Of a DNA stretch of 64,000 nucleotides, positions 31,416 to 40,339 are shown one piece after another. Made by a program: the position numbers and the translations under genes. The DNA lies in the NCBI GenBank assembly GCA_010672965.1, contig JAAHFN010000007.1, forward strand, positions 310,982 to 374,981. Reading direction: 5' to 3'. Numbering within the stretch: the stretch's first letter is position 1; every line of letters begins with the position of its first letter. This stretch comes from Oscillatoria sp. SIO1A7 (lineage in GTDB: Bacteria > Cyanobacteriota > Cyanobacteriia > Cyanobacteriales > Laspinemataceae). The notes beneath the pieces were generated by a model, which ran no database searches, was not told the origin of the DNA, and saw nothing but the letters and a program-made list of their open reading frames with translations.

Positions 31416-32402
31416 TTAAATGCAGAAACTTTCGGTGACAATTGCGTCACCAAAAACGATTAAAACGCTGAATTTTGTCCTTGGCTCGTCCCCAAGCCAG
31501 TCGTCTAGTTGCAGCATCCTACTCTCCTTCCCCGCCTTTACTCTGTCGAAAGGTGTTCCCGCATCGTCAACGACGATCAGTTCCAACCCTTCTGGCATAT
31601 AGTCTTCCCCTTGAGAACGCAGTTGGAATAGAATCCAAACTGTATTATCCTCTGCATCCTGAATCACATTAATTATGAGATAAATAAGGTGACTATTAGC
31701 TCCGTTTTTCAGTTTAATAGTCTTGACTCGGCGAACTACAACCTTATCAGTATGTTGTCCAGTCTTAATATCTGTTGGCAGGAAACGCAACCCATACCCA
31801 TAGTTTAGGTTGCCAAAAACCTCGTCGTACAGTAACCAGCCAGCCTCTGAAATTGCATGATCCACCTTATCGATCGCCTCATTAAACCATTTGCTCAAGG
31901 CCGGCACTTTTTCTGGGCTTGCAGCTAATTGCGGGTCTGTCGCCAATGCCTCTAATTTCAGCTCTTCTAAGGAGAGACCTGTTTCTTTAAAGCGGATACG
32001 AGCTAAGTCGTATAGGTCGTCGATGTTCCTGTTGATTATCCTAATGCCACTGCCACGCATCTTCCAGATGTAGGCTTCTTCTTCAGTAAGCCCCAGATCC
32101 ATGACTTCGCTCAGTTCCTCAGTTGTAAAGGGCTCGCATTCTTCTACGGCATCTCCAATTGTAGAAACAACCAGATCGATCTCCTGATGCTTCCAACCCA
32201 GAATCAGTAAAGACTCACTTATTCTCTCCAAGGTTCCAGGCATCATATAGCTCGGAGTCTCTCCAGCTACTACAGCGTCCCATAGTTCTTTATCTTGTGG
32301 GGTTACGGATTCAGTATCAGGGCGAAACAAATTCACCAAGAAACTTATCAACAAGAGGAACCCCTTTTCCTCTTCACCCCTTTGATCTTTTCTATAGGTC
32401 AT
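31416..32402 (-). CDS. DUF1822-like protein
   Basis: 328 aa, no signal peptide or certain membrane span. The C-terminal ~120 residues (LQLRS, MPEGLELIVVDDAGTPFDRV, MLQLDDWLG, FSVLIVFGDAIVTESF) resemble the end of cyanobacterial DUF1822 proteins as I remember that family. The N-terminal two thirds are helical and not recognised. The ATG overlaps the stop of the XRE gene (ATGA), so translation is coupled. DUF1822 proteins often neighbour CHAT-protease and regulator genes in cyanobacteria, which fits the two CHAT genes just beyond. Function unknown. Confidence 0.55.
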   Translation of the reverse strand: MTYRKDQRGEEEKGFLLLISFLVNLFRPDTESVTPQDKELWDAVVAGETPSYMMPGTLERISESLLILGWKHQEIDLVVSTIGDAVEECEPFTTEELSEVMDLGLTEEEAYIWKMRGSGIRIINRNIDDLYDLARIRFKETGLSLEELKLEALATDPQLAASPEKVPALSKWFNEAIDKVDHAISEAGWLLYDEVFGNLNYGYGLRFLPTDIKTGQHTDKVVVRRVKTIKLKNGANSHLIYLIINVIQDAEDNTVWILFQLRSQGEDYMPEGLELIVVDDAGTPFDRVKAGKESRMLQLDDWLGDEPRTKFSVLIVFGDAIVTESFCI

Positions 32403-32776
32403 TTTTCGTCCCCATCCTCTTTATGTGCAGATTCATTGATTCTAACGGTTTTTCGAGAGGGTTGAGTCATCTTCTTTCTTTGAGACTGGTCAGTCCCCAG
32501 TAATTTTCTAACCTCCTGCAGTGAAGGCGGCAAAGGGGTTTTTTGCTTTTCTTCCGAATCTGGTATATATATTATCAAGTCCTCCAGCTTACAGTCCAAT
32601 ACATTACACAATCTTATCAGCCTGAGAATTTGCTCGACAATAGATCGGCCCCTCTCCCAATTCTGAATCGTATTTTCCGTTACGCCGACAAGAATGGATA
32701 GCTCGCGCTGGGTCAGTCCCGCCTTATCGCGCAACTGAGCAATGTTTGGTACTGCTTTCTTCCCTTCTTCGAGCAT
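32399..32776 (-). CDS. XRE-family HTH transcriptional regulator
   Basis: 125 aa from the ATG at 32776 behind AGGTGG. An earlier in-frame ATG at 32920 adds 48 residues but has no ribosome site. The HTH spans ~12-65: IAQLRDKAGLTQRELSILVGVTENTIQNWERGRS, then a helix LIRLCNVLDCKLEDLI typical of the Cro/C1 fold. The Lys/Arg-rich tail is probably disordered. It overlaps the DUF1822-like gene by four bases, so the two form an operon and it may regulate its own transcription. Confidence 0.87.
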   Translation of the reverse strand: MLEEGKKAVPNIAQLRDKAGLTQRELSILVGVTENTIQNWERGRSIVEQILRLIRLCNVLDCKLEDLIIYIPDSEEKQKTPLPPSLQEVRKLLGTDQSQRKKMTQPSRKTVRINESAHKEDGDEK

Positions 32777-33540
32777 TGGTTCCACCTGTATTCTATCTAC
32801 CTTATAAACTACCAAATTTTTTGGGTTCAACAGAGAATGCCAAGAAAATTTAGGTTTTCTCCGCCTATTGACGATACTCTGCCTTCGGGAGTTTATGAAG
32901 GTTTTGTGCCCTGCTGGCAAAAGCCGCTTCTCTTAAAAAATAGCGAAGTCTTAGACTTTAGCGCAGGTTCTTTAAGAATTGCTAAGAGTTCGGCATTTAA
33001 AGCATAGTCTCTCCTGCCCGAGCCAATACCTTGCAAAGCCTCGCGCCACGCCACGCAGCCAGGGGCCTAGTTACAGAGAGGCTGACCTTGGGGGAAATCG
33101 CCCCCAAAGTCAGTCTGTACAAGGAAAAGCAGCTTTTTCTTCTCCCCATCTTAGCACTAAATAGATTTGGTTAAGTCAATTTGCGTAAATTTAATTGACA
33201 AAAAGCTTTTTGACTTGTTATCCTAATGGGAACAGGACTTACGCGAGGTGATATAGCACTACGCACTCAGGGAACGGACAGTTCAAATCTCGCTCCTTGC
33301 TAGTAACGGCAAGGCTTGTACTGATAGCTGACTGCTGATAGCTGATTGCTTACTGCTATATAGGGTGCGACCGCGCACCAGACGCTGTATATAGAGTTTT
33401 TATGACGATTTGCGTAAGTCCTGCGTAAGCCCCTTGGAAAGGCGCTGGCAAGGGATAGTAAAAAGGTCCTCGGTGCCAGCCCATAAAAAAAGGGGCGACG
33501 CTCGAAAGCATCGCCGTTAAAACAAAATCTAATCACCATT
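32777..33540. other. Intergenic region between divergent operons
   Basis: 5' region of the XRE gene, a GTTTTTTGAC-like AT-rich stretch, a hairpin TTGGGGGAAATCGCCCCCAA (33088-33110), the unit shared with 30.2 kb, and a family B element. No gene seen. Confidence 0.55.
33232..33424. repeat. Family B element, long variant
   Basis: Arms ACAGGACTTACGC and TTGCGTAAGTCCTG. The interior carries a GCTGATAGCTG block and GGGTGCGACCGCGCACC. Confidence 0.6.
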
Positions 33541-34884
33541 ATGAAGGGTAATTCGGCAAACTACAAACTCAATGCAGTTATAAGCATGGCCCTTTTGGCC
33601 CTTTGCATCAGCCTGGGCCTTGAACTGTCAAGCAGTTGGCTTCAAGAGTCATTTGCTGGGGGGATAGGCTCTTATTTTTCGCAACTGCGCATAATGGAGA
33701 TTTTCCAGACGATCGCCTTTGCTATCTTGGGCGTTAGCATTCCCGCCGCAATTCTCCACCCTAACCCGGCCAAAGCGGAGGCCCCGAAGCAAAGCCCATA
33801 CCGCCCCAAAAGCCACCCTACGAAATTGGCGACTCTTATTATAAGAGATGGGAATTTTGAAAGCGGTTTTCCGGTTATCCTCCAGATTTGTAATGGCCAT
33901 TTTTTCCCGGCGACATTCTTTGGCAAGTTGCCCCCAGCGGCGGAGATTCCAGAAATGTACAAGGAATGCCAATATTCTCCTAATCTCTGCTTCCGCTTAA
34001 GCGCGGACAAGGATACAATCACTAATTTTTCCGTATCAGAAACTTATAAGCCCCGCGTTCGCAAGTTAGAGCAATACCTCAATACTTGGCTCGGCTCCGA
34101 GTCCTTTCGCCCGATCGCCGATAAGTTGCGCGAAAAATTTCAAGCCGAGGACGAAGTGCTATTGCTAATTCATGCAGAAAATCGCTTGCTGCAACGGCTG
34201 CCCTGGCATGCTTGGGATTTTTTCTCTGCTTATCCCGGAGCCGAGTATGCTCTCAGTAGTTTGGGGGATACTGAGAAACAATTTAAGCAGCAAAAGCCGC
34301 AGCCGATCGCCGTCAAACAAAAGCTGAGAATTCTAGCCATTTTAGGCAATAGTAAAGGAATCAATATTGAGGTAGATCGCGAAGAAATAGCCAAATTTTC
34401 TAAAGCAGATGTGGTATTTCTGGACAAGCCAAATCGGGAGGAGCTAAATCGACATCTCTGGGACGAGCGGGGCTGGGATGTTTTCTATTTTTCTGGTCAT
34501 AGCAGCAGCAGCGAGGATGGTGCAACGGGGACGATTAGTCTCGATCAAAACGAAAAACTGGCGATCGCGGATTTTAAATTTGCACTCAAAGGAGCTATAT
34601 CTCGGGGATTGCAGCTTGTTATTCTCAACTCCTGCGACGGATTGGGATTGGCTACAGAACTGGCTGACTTGGATATTCCCCAGGCTATAGTAATGCGCGA
34701 GTCAGTGCCGGACAAAGTGGCGCAAGAATTTTTGAAATATTTACTAGGAGCATTAGCCCGGGGCAAGTCTTTACCTTTGGCATTCCGCGAAGCCCGAGAA
34801 AAGTTGGAATCTTTGGATAACTTTTTTCCCTCCGCCATGTGGCTGCCAGTTTTGTTTCAAAACCAAATTACACAGCAATACTAA
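33541..34884 (+). CDS. Membrane-anchored CHAT-domain caspase-like protease (copy 1)
   Basis: 447 aa. Two hydrophobic segments at ~11-30 and ~50-72, a central region with PWHAWDF (typical CHAT-associated), then the CHAT peptidase fold ~260-440 with catalytic His320 (YFSGHSS) and Cys365 (LNSCDG). The C-terminal LARGKSLPLAFREAREKL is a CHAT signature helix. CHAT proteases are cytoplasmic cysteine peptidases related to separases and caspases, used in defence or cell-death pathways in several systems. About 60% identical to the gene at 35949 and in tandem with it. No TPR repeats. Confidence 0.88.
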   Translation: MKGNSANYKLNAVISMALLALCISLGLELSSSWLQESFAGGIGSYFSQLRIMEIFQTIAFAILGVSIPAAILHPNPAKAEAPKQSPYRPKSHPTKLATLIIRDGNFESGFPVILQICNGHFFPATFFGKLPPAAEIPEMYKECQYSPNLCFRLSADKDTITNFSVSETYKPRVRKLEQYLNTWLGSESFRPIADKLREKFQAEDEVLLLIHAENRLLQRLPWHAWDFFSAYPGAEYALSSLGDTEKQFKQQKPQPIAVKQKLRILAILGNSKGINIEVDREEIAKFSKADVVFLDKPNREELNRHLWDERGWDVFYFSGHSSSSEDGATGTISLDQNEKLAIADFKFALKGAISRGLQLVILNSCDGLGLATELADLDIPQAIVMRESVPDKVAQEFLKYLLGALARGKSLPLAFREAREKLESLDNFFPSAMWLPVLFQNQITQQY

Positions 34885-34947
34885 AAATTATTGCTTGTAA
34901 TTGCAGTTATAGCGTTTCTCAAATAAGCGTAATATAATGCGCGAAAC

Positions 34948-35019
34948 GTAGGGGCGACAGCATCCCTAGCGACAATCTCGGTCCCAAACGGTAACTCCCG
35001 TAATGGGATGCTTCGCCCA
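34948..35019. repeat. Palindromic element, family A (copy 6)
   Basis: GTAGGGGCGACAGCATCCC and GGGATGCTTCGCCC arms. Confidence 0.7.
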
Positions 35020-35080
35020 AGACTTCCTCAGATCGCAATCAATTTGAGAAATGCTATAACCAACCCTAAAACAGGATTTT

Positions 35081-35516
35081 TGAACAATTATATCGCCATT
35101 TTACCGGGCGTTCATAAGGTGTAGGGGGGTGTAGGGGCGACAGCATTCCCGAGACAATCTTTGCTACTAGAAAAAATTTATTGTATTGGAATGCTTCGCC
35201 CTGGGTTGTCTCGGGGATGCCAGGCGCGTCTGGGGCGAAGCATCCCAAGATAATAACTTTACCATAAGAGCAAAGATTGTCTCGGGGATGCATAGCTTTG
35301 AACAATTATATCGCCATTTTACCGGGCGTTCATAAGGTGTAGGGGGGTGTAGGGGCGACAGCATTCCCGAGACAATCTTTGCTACTAGAAAAAATTTATT
35401 GTATTGGAATGCTTCGCCCTGGGTTGTCTCGGGGATCCCAGGCGCGTCTGGGGCGAAGTATCCCAAGATAATAACTTTACCATAAGAGCAAAGATTGTCT
35501 CGGGGATGCTGTCGCC
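35081..35516. repeat. 218-base direct tandem duplication
   Basis: TGAACAATTATATCGCC at 35081 recurs at 35299. The two units are nearly identical, and each holds one full A element and the left part of another. Confidence 0.85.
35131..35202. repeat. Palindromic element, family A (copy 7, repeated at 35349)
   Basis: Same arms as other copies. It is carried by the 218-base duplication, so it occurs twice. Confidence 0.72.
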
Positions 35517-35521
35517 CCTAC
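35449..35521. repeat. Palindromic element, family A (copy 8)
   Basis: TGGGGCGAAGTATCCC left arm, GGGGATGCTGTCGCCCC right arm. The right end abuts the 9-base minisatellite. Confidence 0.7.
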
Positions 35522-35642
35522 ATCCGGTACATCCGGTACATCCGGTACATCCGGTACATCCGGTACATCCGGTACATCCGGTACATCCGGTACATCCGGT
35601 ACATCCGGTACATCCGGTACATCCGGTACATCCGGTACATCC
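35521..35642. repeat. 9-base minisatellite CATCCGGTA, about 13.5 perfect copies
   Basis: Perfect period-9 tandem array. No spacer variation, so not a CRISPR. Confidence 0.95.
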
Positions 35643-35948
35643 TTTGCGAGGAATTTTTTTACCTATCGCCTTCCATGCTTTTTGCCTTATATTACAAAAT
35701 GCGATCGCAAGCCAAACCAGGGAGTTTTTCAGATAGGCGTTGGTGTTGTTGAAAAAACCTGGTTTCTGGCTAAGTCTTAAATTAGCGATGCTATTATATT
35801 GCTAGAAGCAGTAAAGCTTTTGTCACTCGGCTCGATAGGCATTGGGATATACGCCAATTGCCGAATAGACCTCTATATATAGCGTGAGGCGCTAAGAGTA
35901 GCACCCTAATGGTATGCTGCTAATGTAAGTAAATGTCTCAAAATTATC

Positions 35949-37250
35949 ATGGATAATCTATTTTTCGTTTTGGGCTTTGAACTATCCCTCGTCGATTGGA
36001 GCAGTTGGGGCAGTTGGGTTCGAGAGTTATTGGCTGGCGAGACAACCACCTCTGGTTGGCAACCCAGCCTATTGGAGATAGTCCAAACAATCGCAATTGC
36101 CACCCTAAGCACGAACGCAGTTCTCCAATCTAAGACAGCCAAGGAAATACAGGCTCCCGGCCAAGCGCCAGACTGCATCCCAGACTGCTCGGAGAGGGAT
36201 GCGAAAAAATTGGCGACTCTCACTATAAAAGACGGAGATTTTGCCAGCGGTTTTTCGGTTACAGCGAATATTTGGAACGATGACTGTATGCCAGGGACTT
36301 TTTCTGGCAAATTGCCCCCAGCGCCCTCGCTTCCCGAGATGTACGATAATTGCCAATCTTGTGCGGAAGGTCAGTTGCGAAAACTCAAGGCTATCTCTAG
36401 TACAAAGAACCACTCTACAAAAGAATTGTGCCGGCAAGAAGTTCGCAAGTTAGAGCAATATCTGAATTCCTGGCTCGGGTCGGATAATTTTCGTCTTATT
36501 GCCGATAAATTGCGGGAAAAATTCCAGCCAGAGGACGAATTGCTGGTACTAATCGATGCGGAAAATAGCCTGTTACAGCGATTGCCCTGGCATTGCTGGA
36601 ATTTTTTCGAGGCTTATCCGCGATCGCAATATGCTCTCGGTGCTTTGGGCAACCCCGGGAAGAAATCTATGCAGGGAAAACCGCTGCATATATCTCTCCA
36701 AGACCGGCTGAAAATTTTGGTGGTTATCGGTAATGTGGAGGGAATTGATATTCAGCCAGACCTGGAGGCGATCGCCAATTTTGCTAAAGGAGAGCTGGTA
36801 TGTCTGGAGCAGCCAACTCGGGAGGAGCTAAACCAATATCTATGGGACGATCGCGGCTGGAATATTTTCTGTTTCTTAGGCCATAGCGACAGCAGTGAAG
36901 ATAAGGTAAGGGGGACAATTGGTCTGAACGAAACTGAAAAACTGGCGATCGCAGATTTTAAATACGCTCTCAAAGCGGCGATATCTCGGGGACTGCAGCT
37001 TGGTATTTTCAACTCTTGCGACGGATTGGGATTGGCCAAAGAACTGGCTGACTTGGATATTCCCCAGGCGATAGTTATGCGCGAGCCAGTGCCGGACATG
37101 GTGGCGCAAAAATTTTTAAAATATTTCCTATCATCCTTAGCCCGGGGCAAGTCTTCACCCTTAGCACTGCGCGAAGCCCGAGAAAAATTGCAATATTTAG
37201 AAACAGACTTTCCCTCGGCAACTTGGCTCCCGACGATTTGTATTAGGTGA
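35949..37250 (+). CDS. CHAT-domain caspase-like protease (copy 2)
   Basis: 433 aa paralogue of the upstream CHAT gene. The CHAT fold spans ~255-425 with catalytic His312 (FLGHSD) and Cys357 (FNSCDG), and the PWHCWNFF motif is at ~213. N-terminal hydrophobic segments are shorter than in copy 1 (about 1-14 and 42-58), so membrane attachment is less certain. The similarity starts near residue 85 and the N-termini differ, which suggests duplication followed by divergence of the sensor or anchor part. It is separated from copy 1 by 1.06 kb of repeats. Confidence 0.87.
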   Translation: MDNLFFVLGFELSLVDWSSWGSWVRELLAGETTTSGWQPSLLEIVQTIAIATLSTNAVLQSKTAKEIQAPGQAPDCIPDCSERDAKKLATLTIKDGDFASGFSVTANIWNDDCMPGTFSGKLPPAPSLPEMYDNCQSCAEGQLRKLKAISSTKNHSTKELCRQEVRKLEQYLNSWLGSDNFRLIADKLREKFQPEDELLVLIDAENSLLQRLPWHCWNFFEAYPRSQYALGALGNPGKKSMQGKPLHISLQDRLKILVVIGNVEGIDIQPDLEAIANFAKGELVCLEQPTREELNQYLWDDRGWNIFCFLGHSDSSEDKVRGTIGLNETEKLAIADFKYALKAAISRGLQLGIFNSCDGLGLAKELADLDIPQAIVMREPVPDMVAQKFLKYFLSSLARGKSSPLALREAREKLQYLETDFPSATWLPTICIR

Positions 37251-37580
37251 GAACTAGGGTGTAGGGTGTAGGGTGTAGGGCATTGGGTAGAGTTTTAAGT
37301 TTTAAGCTTTAAGTTTTAAGTTAGTAACTAGCTAATTACAAATTTAAAACTCAAAACTATCGAGCTAATATCAAATCCGTTTAATTCCTCTAAACACAGA
37401 TCGAGTCTTTCGTAGGACGGGCGTCCCGCCTGTCCCTACCCGGGATAGCTCCCAGGCGGGACGCCCGTCCTACAGGAGATTCTAAATTTTTTGTGCGATC
37501 GTTTAACCGGGTTTGATGCATAAGAACTTAAAACTCTCCCAATTCCCAATTCTCCATTCCCAATTCCCCCATTCAAAATT
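37251..37580. other. Intergenic region with a family D element
   Basis: GTGTAGG units, TTTTAAG units (37290-37325), one D element carrying a GGACGGGCGTCCCGCCTGTCC palindrome, and TCCCAATTC units. No gene seen. Confidence 0.65.
37369..37518. repeat. Family D element with inner palindrome
   Basis: Ends TATCAAATCCGTTTAA and TTAACCGGGTTTGATG. Interior arms GTAGGACGGGCGTCCCGCC and its complement. Confidence 0.68.
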
Positions 37581-39008
37581 ATGTGCGCAAAAGGGATAGA
37601 TGTTTCTGACTGGCAATACCCAGTGGACTGGCCAACCGTTGCCATATCTGGGGTAGCCTTTGCTTTTACTAAAGCTACCGAAGGTTCGACATTCGTAGCC
37701 CGGAGCTTCTCGGGCAATTGGGCGTCAATGAAGGCGGCTGGCTTGCCTCGCGGCGCTTACCATTTTTTTCGGGCGAGTGAAAATGGTCAAGCCCAAGCAG
37801 AATTATTTCTGAGAACTGTAAGACTAGAACCCGACGATCTGCCTCCAGTGTTGGATGTAAAATCTACCGATGGAATGCCAACCAACACTATTATCGGTCG
37901 CATGACCCGTTGGCTCGATGTGGTCGAGCAGAGTACGGGTCGCCTACCGATTATCTATACTTACCCGGGCTTCTGGGAACAGCTCGGAACCTCGGGACAT
38001 TTTTCCGATTATCCTGTCTGGATTGCTCATTATACCAGAGCGAAGGAGCCTTGGCTTCCTGAAGATTGGGATGGATGGACTTTTTGGCAATATACCGATA
38101 AGGCTAGAATCAATGGTATTGGCGGCGATGTCGATATTAATTGGTTCAATATTGCCCGGGAAGGAGCAAAAGGTTCTCACGTCCGCACGATTCAGAGACA
38201 ATTGAGGAAGAAAGGATTTTATCGAGGAGCTATAGATGGGGTATTTAGCGCCCATCTCACTGAAGCCGCGATCGCTTTTCAAAAGGCAATCGGTCGGCCT
38301 GAAGATGGAGTTATAGATATCCACAGTTGGAGAGTTCTTATGGGTACGAGGGAAGCGATCGCTCCTTCCACTCCTCCATCGCCACCAATTCCCGCACCGC
38401 CGACGCAACCCAGGCTGCCGGTTCCTTCTACAGTTATCGATCTCTTAGATGTCTGCCGGTATTATCAAGGCTTCGCCCATCAAGAGTTAGCCCTCAATTG
38501 GTTGCAACGGCAGCTTTCCCAATCTGTTTTGAACGAGTTTGCCAATCTCTGGCGCAACCGAAATGATTCCCAACCGCAGCCGATTCGCCTGATTGATATT
38601 TGCAAGTCTTATCGCGGCTTTCCCCACCAAGACCGAGCGGTGTTGTGGTTGCAGGGTCAGGTCTCGAAATGCACTATAACTGAATTTAGCCGCCGCTGGC
38701 GATCGCGCAGGGAGCCCCCCCGGCAGGCGATCGGCATTCGTCTGGTCAATGCTTGCCGCTATTACCAAGGACTGCTCCATCAAGATAGAGCCCTACAGTG
38801 GTTGCAAGGGCAAGTTTCTTTATTTATCCTCCAGGAATTTGCCCGCCGCTGGCGTCAGCAGACCTCTCCCCAATTAACTGCCATCCATTTAATCAATGTC
38901 TGCAAATACTATCAGGGCGTACCCCACCAACAGGAGTCAGTAGATTGGCTGCAAAGCAAAATCAATAATTCTACCTTAGAAGACTTTGCCCGTAGATGGC
39001 GGGTCTGA
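37581..39008 (+). CDS. GH25 lysozyme-like protein with peptidoglycan-binding and four CRYYQG repeats
   Basis: 475 aa. Residues ~4-195 match GH25 muramidase (GIDVSDWQ, FTKATEGS, AYHFFRA, PIIYTYPGFW, WTFWQYT, DINWF). The acid/base Glu of the DxE motif is replaced: LDVK gives Asp92-x-Lys94. Residues ~200-255 are a peptidoglycan-binding domain (VRTIQRQLRKKGFYRGAIDGVF). After a Pro-rich linker come four ~57-residue repeats with the pattern CxYYxGxxHQxxAxxWLQ ... FxRRWR. No signal peptide was found, so export is unclear. It may bind rather than cut cell walls. The repeats have no name I recognise. Confidence 0.83.
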   Translation: MCAKGIDVSDWQYPVDWPTVAISGVAFAFTKATEGSTFVARSFSGNWASMKAAGLPRGAYHFFRASENGQAQAELFLRTVRLEPDDLPPVLDVKSTDGMPTNTIIGRMTRWLDVVEQSTGRLPIIYTYPGFWEQLGTSGHFSDYPVWIAHYTRAKEPWLPEDWDGWTFWQYTDKARINGIGGDVDINWFNIAREGAKGSHVRTIQRQLRKKGFYRGAIDGVFSAHLTEAAIAFQKAIGRPEDGVIDIHSWRVLMGTREAIAPSTPPSPPIPAPPTQPRLPVPSTVIDLLDVCRYYQGFAHQELALNWLQRQLSQSVLNEFANLWRNRNDSQPQPIRLIDICKSYRGFPHQDRAVLWLQGQVSKCTITEFSRRWRSRREPPRQAIGIRLVNACRYYQGLLHQDRALQWLQGQVSLFILQEFARRWRQQTSPQLTAIHLINVCKYYQGVPHQQESVDWLQSKINNSTLEDFARRWRV

Positions 39009-39412
39009 TCTAGCAGTAAGCGGTTAGCTGTCAGCGGTCAGCTTATGCGCGTATCGAGCGCCAGAAGCGAAAGAACTATCCTAGCCTTAATGCGTAATGC
39101 TATAGCGTTTCTCAAATAAGTGAAACGTAGGGGCGATAGCATCCCTCCAACCGTCTCTGCTGTAGAGCGGTAATCCCCGTACTGGGATGCGCGGGCCCGT
39201 AACCTCACATCAATTTGAGAAACGCTATATAAGGGAGGCGATCGCGCGCTCTACTCTTATATATAGGGTTTGCGCTCATAAATCTAAAAAGCCGAAGCAA
39301 TAAGGGAGTGTGGAGGGAGTGGGGAAGTGTGGGAGGTGTGGGAGGTGTGGGAAGTGTGGGAAGAATTAAATAAAATTGTCCTCTCCCCACACTCCCCCCT
39401 CTCCCCACTCCC
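39009..39412. other. Intergenic region with repeats
   Basis: GTCAGC units, a degenerate A element enclosed by the inverted pair ATAGCGTTTCTCAAAT (39100 and 39222), then GGTGTGGGA units at the 3' end of the MBL gene. No gene seen. Confidence 0.6.
39127..39196. repeat. Palindromic element, family A (copy 9, degenerate)
   Basis: GTAGGGGCGATAGCATCCC left arm, right arm GGGATGCGCGGGCCC altered. Confidence 0.5.
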
Positions 39413-40339
39413 TTATTGCTTCGGCTTGGCTCCCATCAATGGCAGAATCATACCTTCCCGAGCCAGCAATGAGTTCGGTAAGGCCGCTTCCACTTGTGCT
39501 TCTATATTGTCTAAAAAATCATCATCGTGAGACGGATCGTGGTGAAAGATAACCAATTTCTTCACCCCAGCGGCCTTGGCAAGTTTCACTGCTTCCTGCC
39601 AGGTTGAATGTCCCCAGCCAATCTTGGGACTTTTCGGGTTGTTATATTCTTCTTCTGTATAGGTAGCGTCGTAAATCAAAACATCTGCATTGCGAGCCAG
39701 ATGCAGGATATTTTCGTCGAGCCTATCTGGGTAATGTTCCGTATCGGTGCAATAGACTGCAGCGTGGTTTTCCCAACTGACCCGATAGCCCATTGCTTCA
39801 TTGGGGTGGTTCAGGCGACCCGTCTCGATTCTAATGCCATCGAGGTTAAGGACTTCCCCGGGATTGAGGTCGTTAAACTTGAGGTCAGACCGCATTGCTT
39901 GGAGGGGGACCGGAAAATTTGGGTGATGCATTTGATCGGAGAGACGCTCTTTGATGGTAGAGCCATTGGGGGTTATCGCTCCGTAAATGTGGAACCTATT
40001 TCCCGGAATAAAGGCAGGAACAAAAAAGGGAAATCCTTGAATGTGGTCCCAGTGAGAGTGGGTGAAGAACATATAGGCTTCCACTGGCATTTGCCCGAGC
40101 AACTCTTTGCCCAGCACCCGCAAGCCAGTGCCACCATCAAAAATCAGGCGTCTTCCCGCTACTTGCATTTCTACGCAGGGGGTATTGCCGCCGTAGCGAA
40201 CTGTTTCTTTTCCAGGGGTGGGAATGCTTCCCCTCACTCCCCAGAACCGGATGAAAAACTCAGAGAAAGAGTTCTTTTGCATACTGGATTTCCCGTTCTG
40301 TTGGCTGTGGACTTGGTGCCGACCCAAGAAGCTCTCCAT
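39413..40339 (-). CDS. MBL-fold metallohydrolase
   Basis: 308 aa. The metallo-beta-lactamase motif THSHWDHIQG (about 93-102) supplies zinc ligands, with further ligands in GRLNHPNEAMGY, CTDTEHY and VIFHHDPSHDD. The N-terminal FWGVRGSIPTPGKETVRYGGNTPCVE is typical of a phosphodiesterase-like subgroup common in cyanobacteria and often found with receiver domains. Likely a cytoplasmic phosphodiesterase or hydrolase of unknown substrate. The start at 40339 has GGAGA upstream, and an alternative Met is at 40282. The 3' end adjoins repeat DNA. Confidence 0.86.
   Translation of the reverse strand: MESFLGRHQVHSQQNGKSSMQKNSFSEFFIRFWGVRGSIPTPGKETVRYGGNTPCVEMQVAGRRLIFDGGTGLRVLGKELLGQMPVEAYMFFTHSHWDHIQGFPFFVPAFIPGNRFHIYGAITPNGSTIKERLSDQMHHPNFPVPLQAMRSDLKFNDLNPGEVLNLDGIRIETGRLNHPNEAMGYRVSWENHAAVYCTDTEHYPDRLDENILHLARNADVLIYDATYTEEEYNNPKSPKIGWGHSTWQEAVKLAKAAGVKKLVIFHHDPSHDDDFLDNIEAQVEAALPNSLLAREGMILPLMGAKPKQ

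Larger units (their letters stand above)
34885..35948. other. Intergenic region of stacked repeats between the CHAT genes
   Basis: Three to four A elements, a 218-base tandem duplication, and a 9-base minisatellite. The last ~190 bases before the second CHAT gene are ordinary sequence. Frames such as the HPV- or YIR-repeat ORFs are translated minisatellite. Confidence 0.75.

Noticed and set aside
33250..33320. tRNA-like T-arm (ACAGTTCAAATCTCGC)
   Set aside because: The unit recurs inverted at 30.2 kb and, degenerate, at 63.04 kb. No cloverleaf can be built around it.
35404..35752. ORFs encoding HPV or YIR repeats
   Set aside because: Product of the 9-base CATCCGGTA array, not protein-coding.
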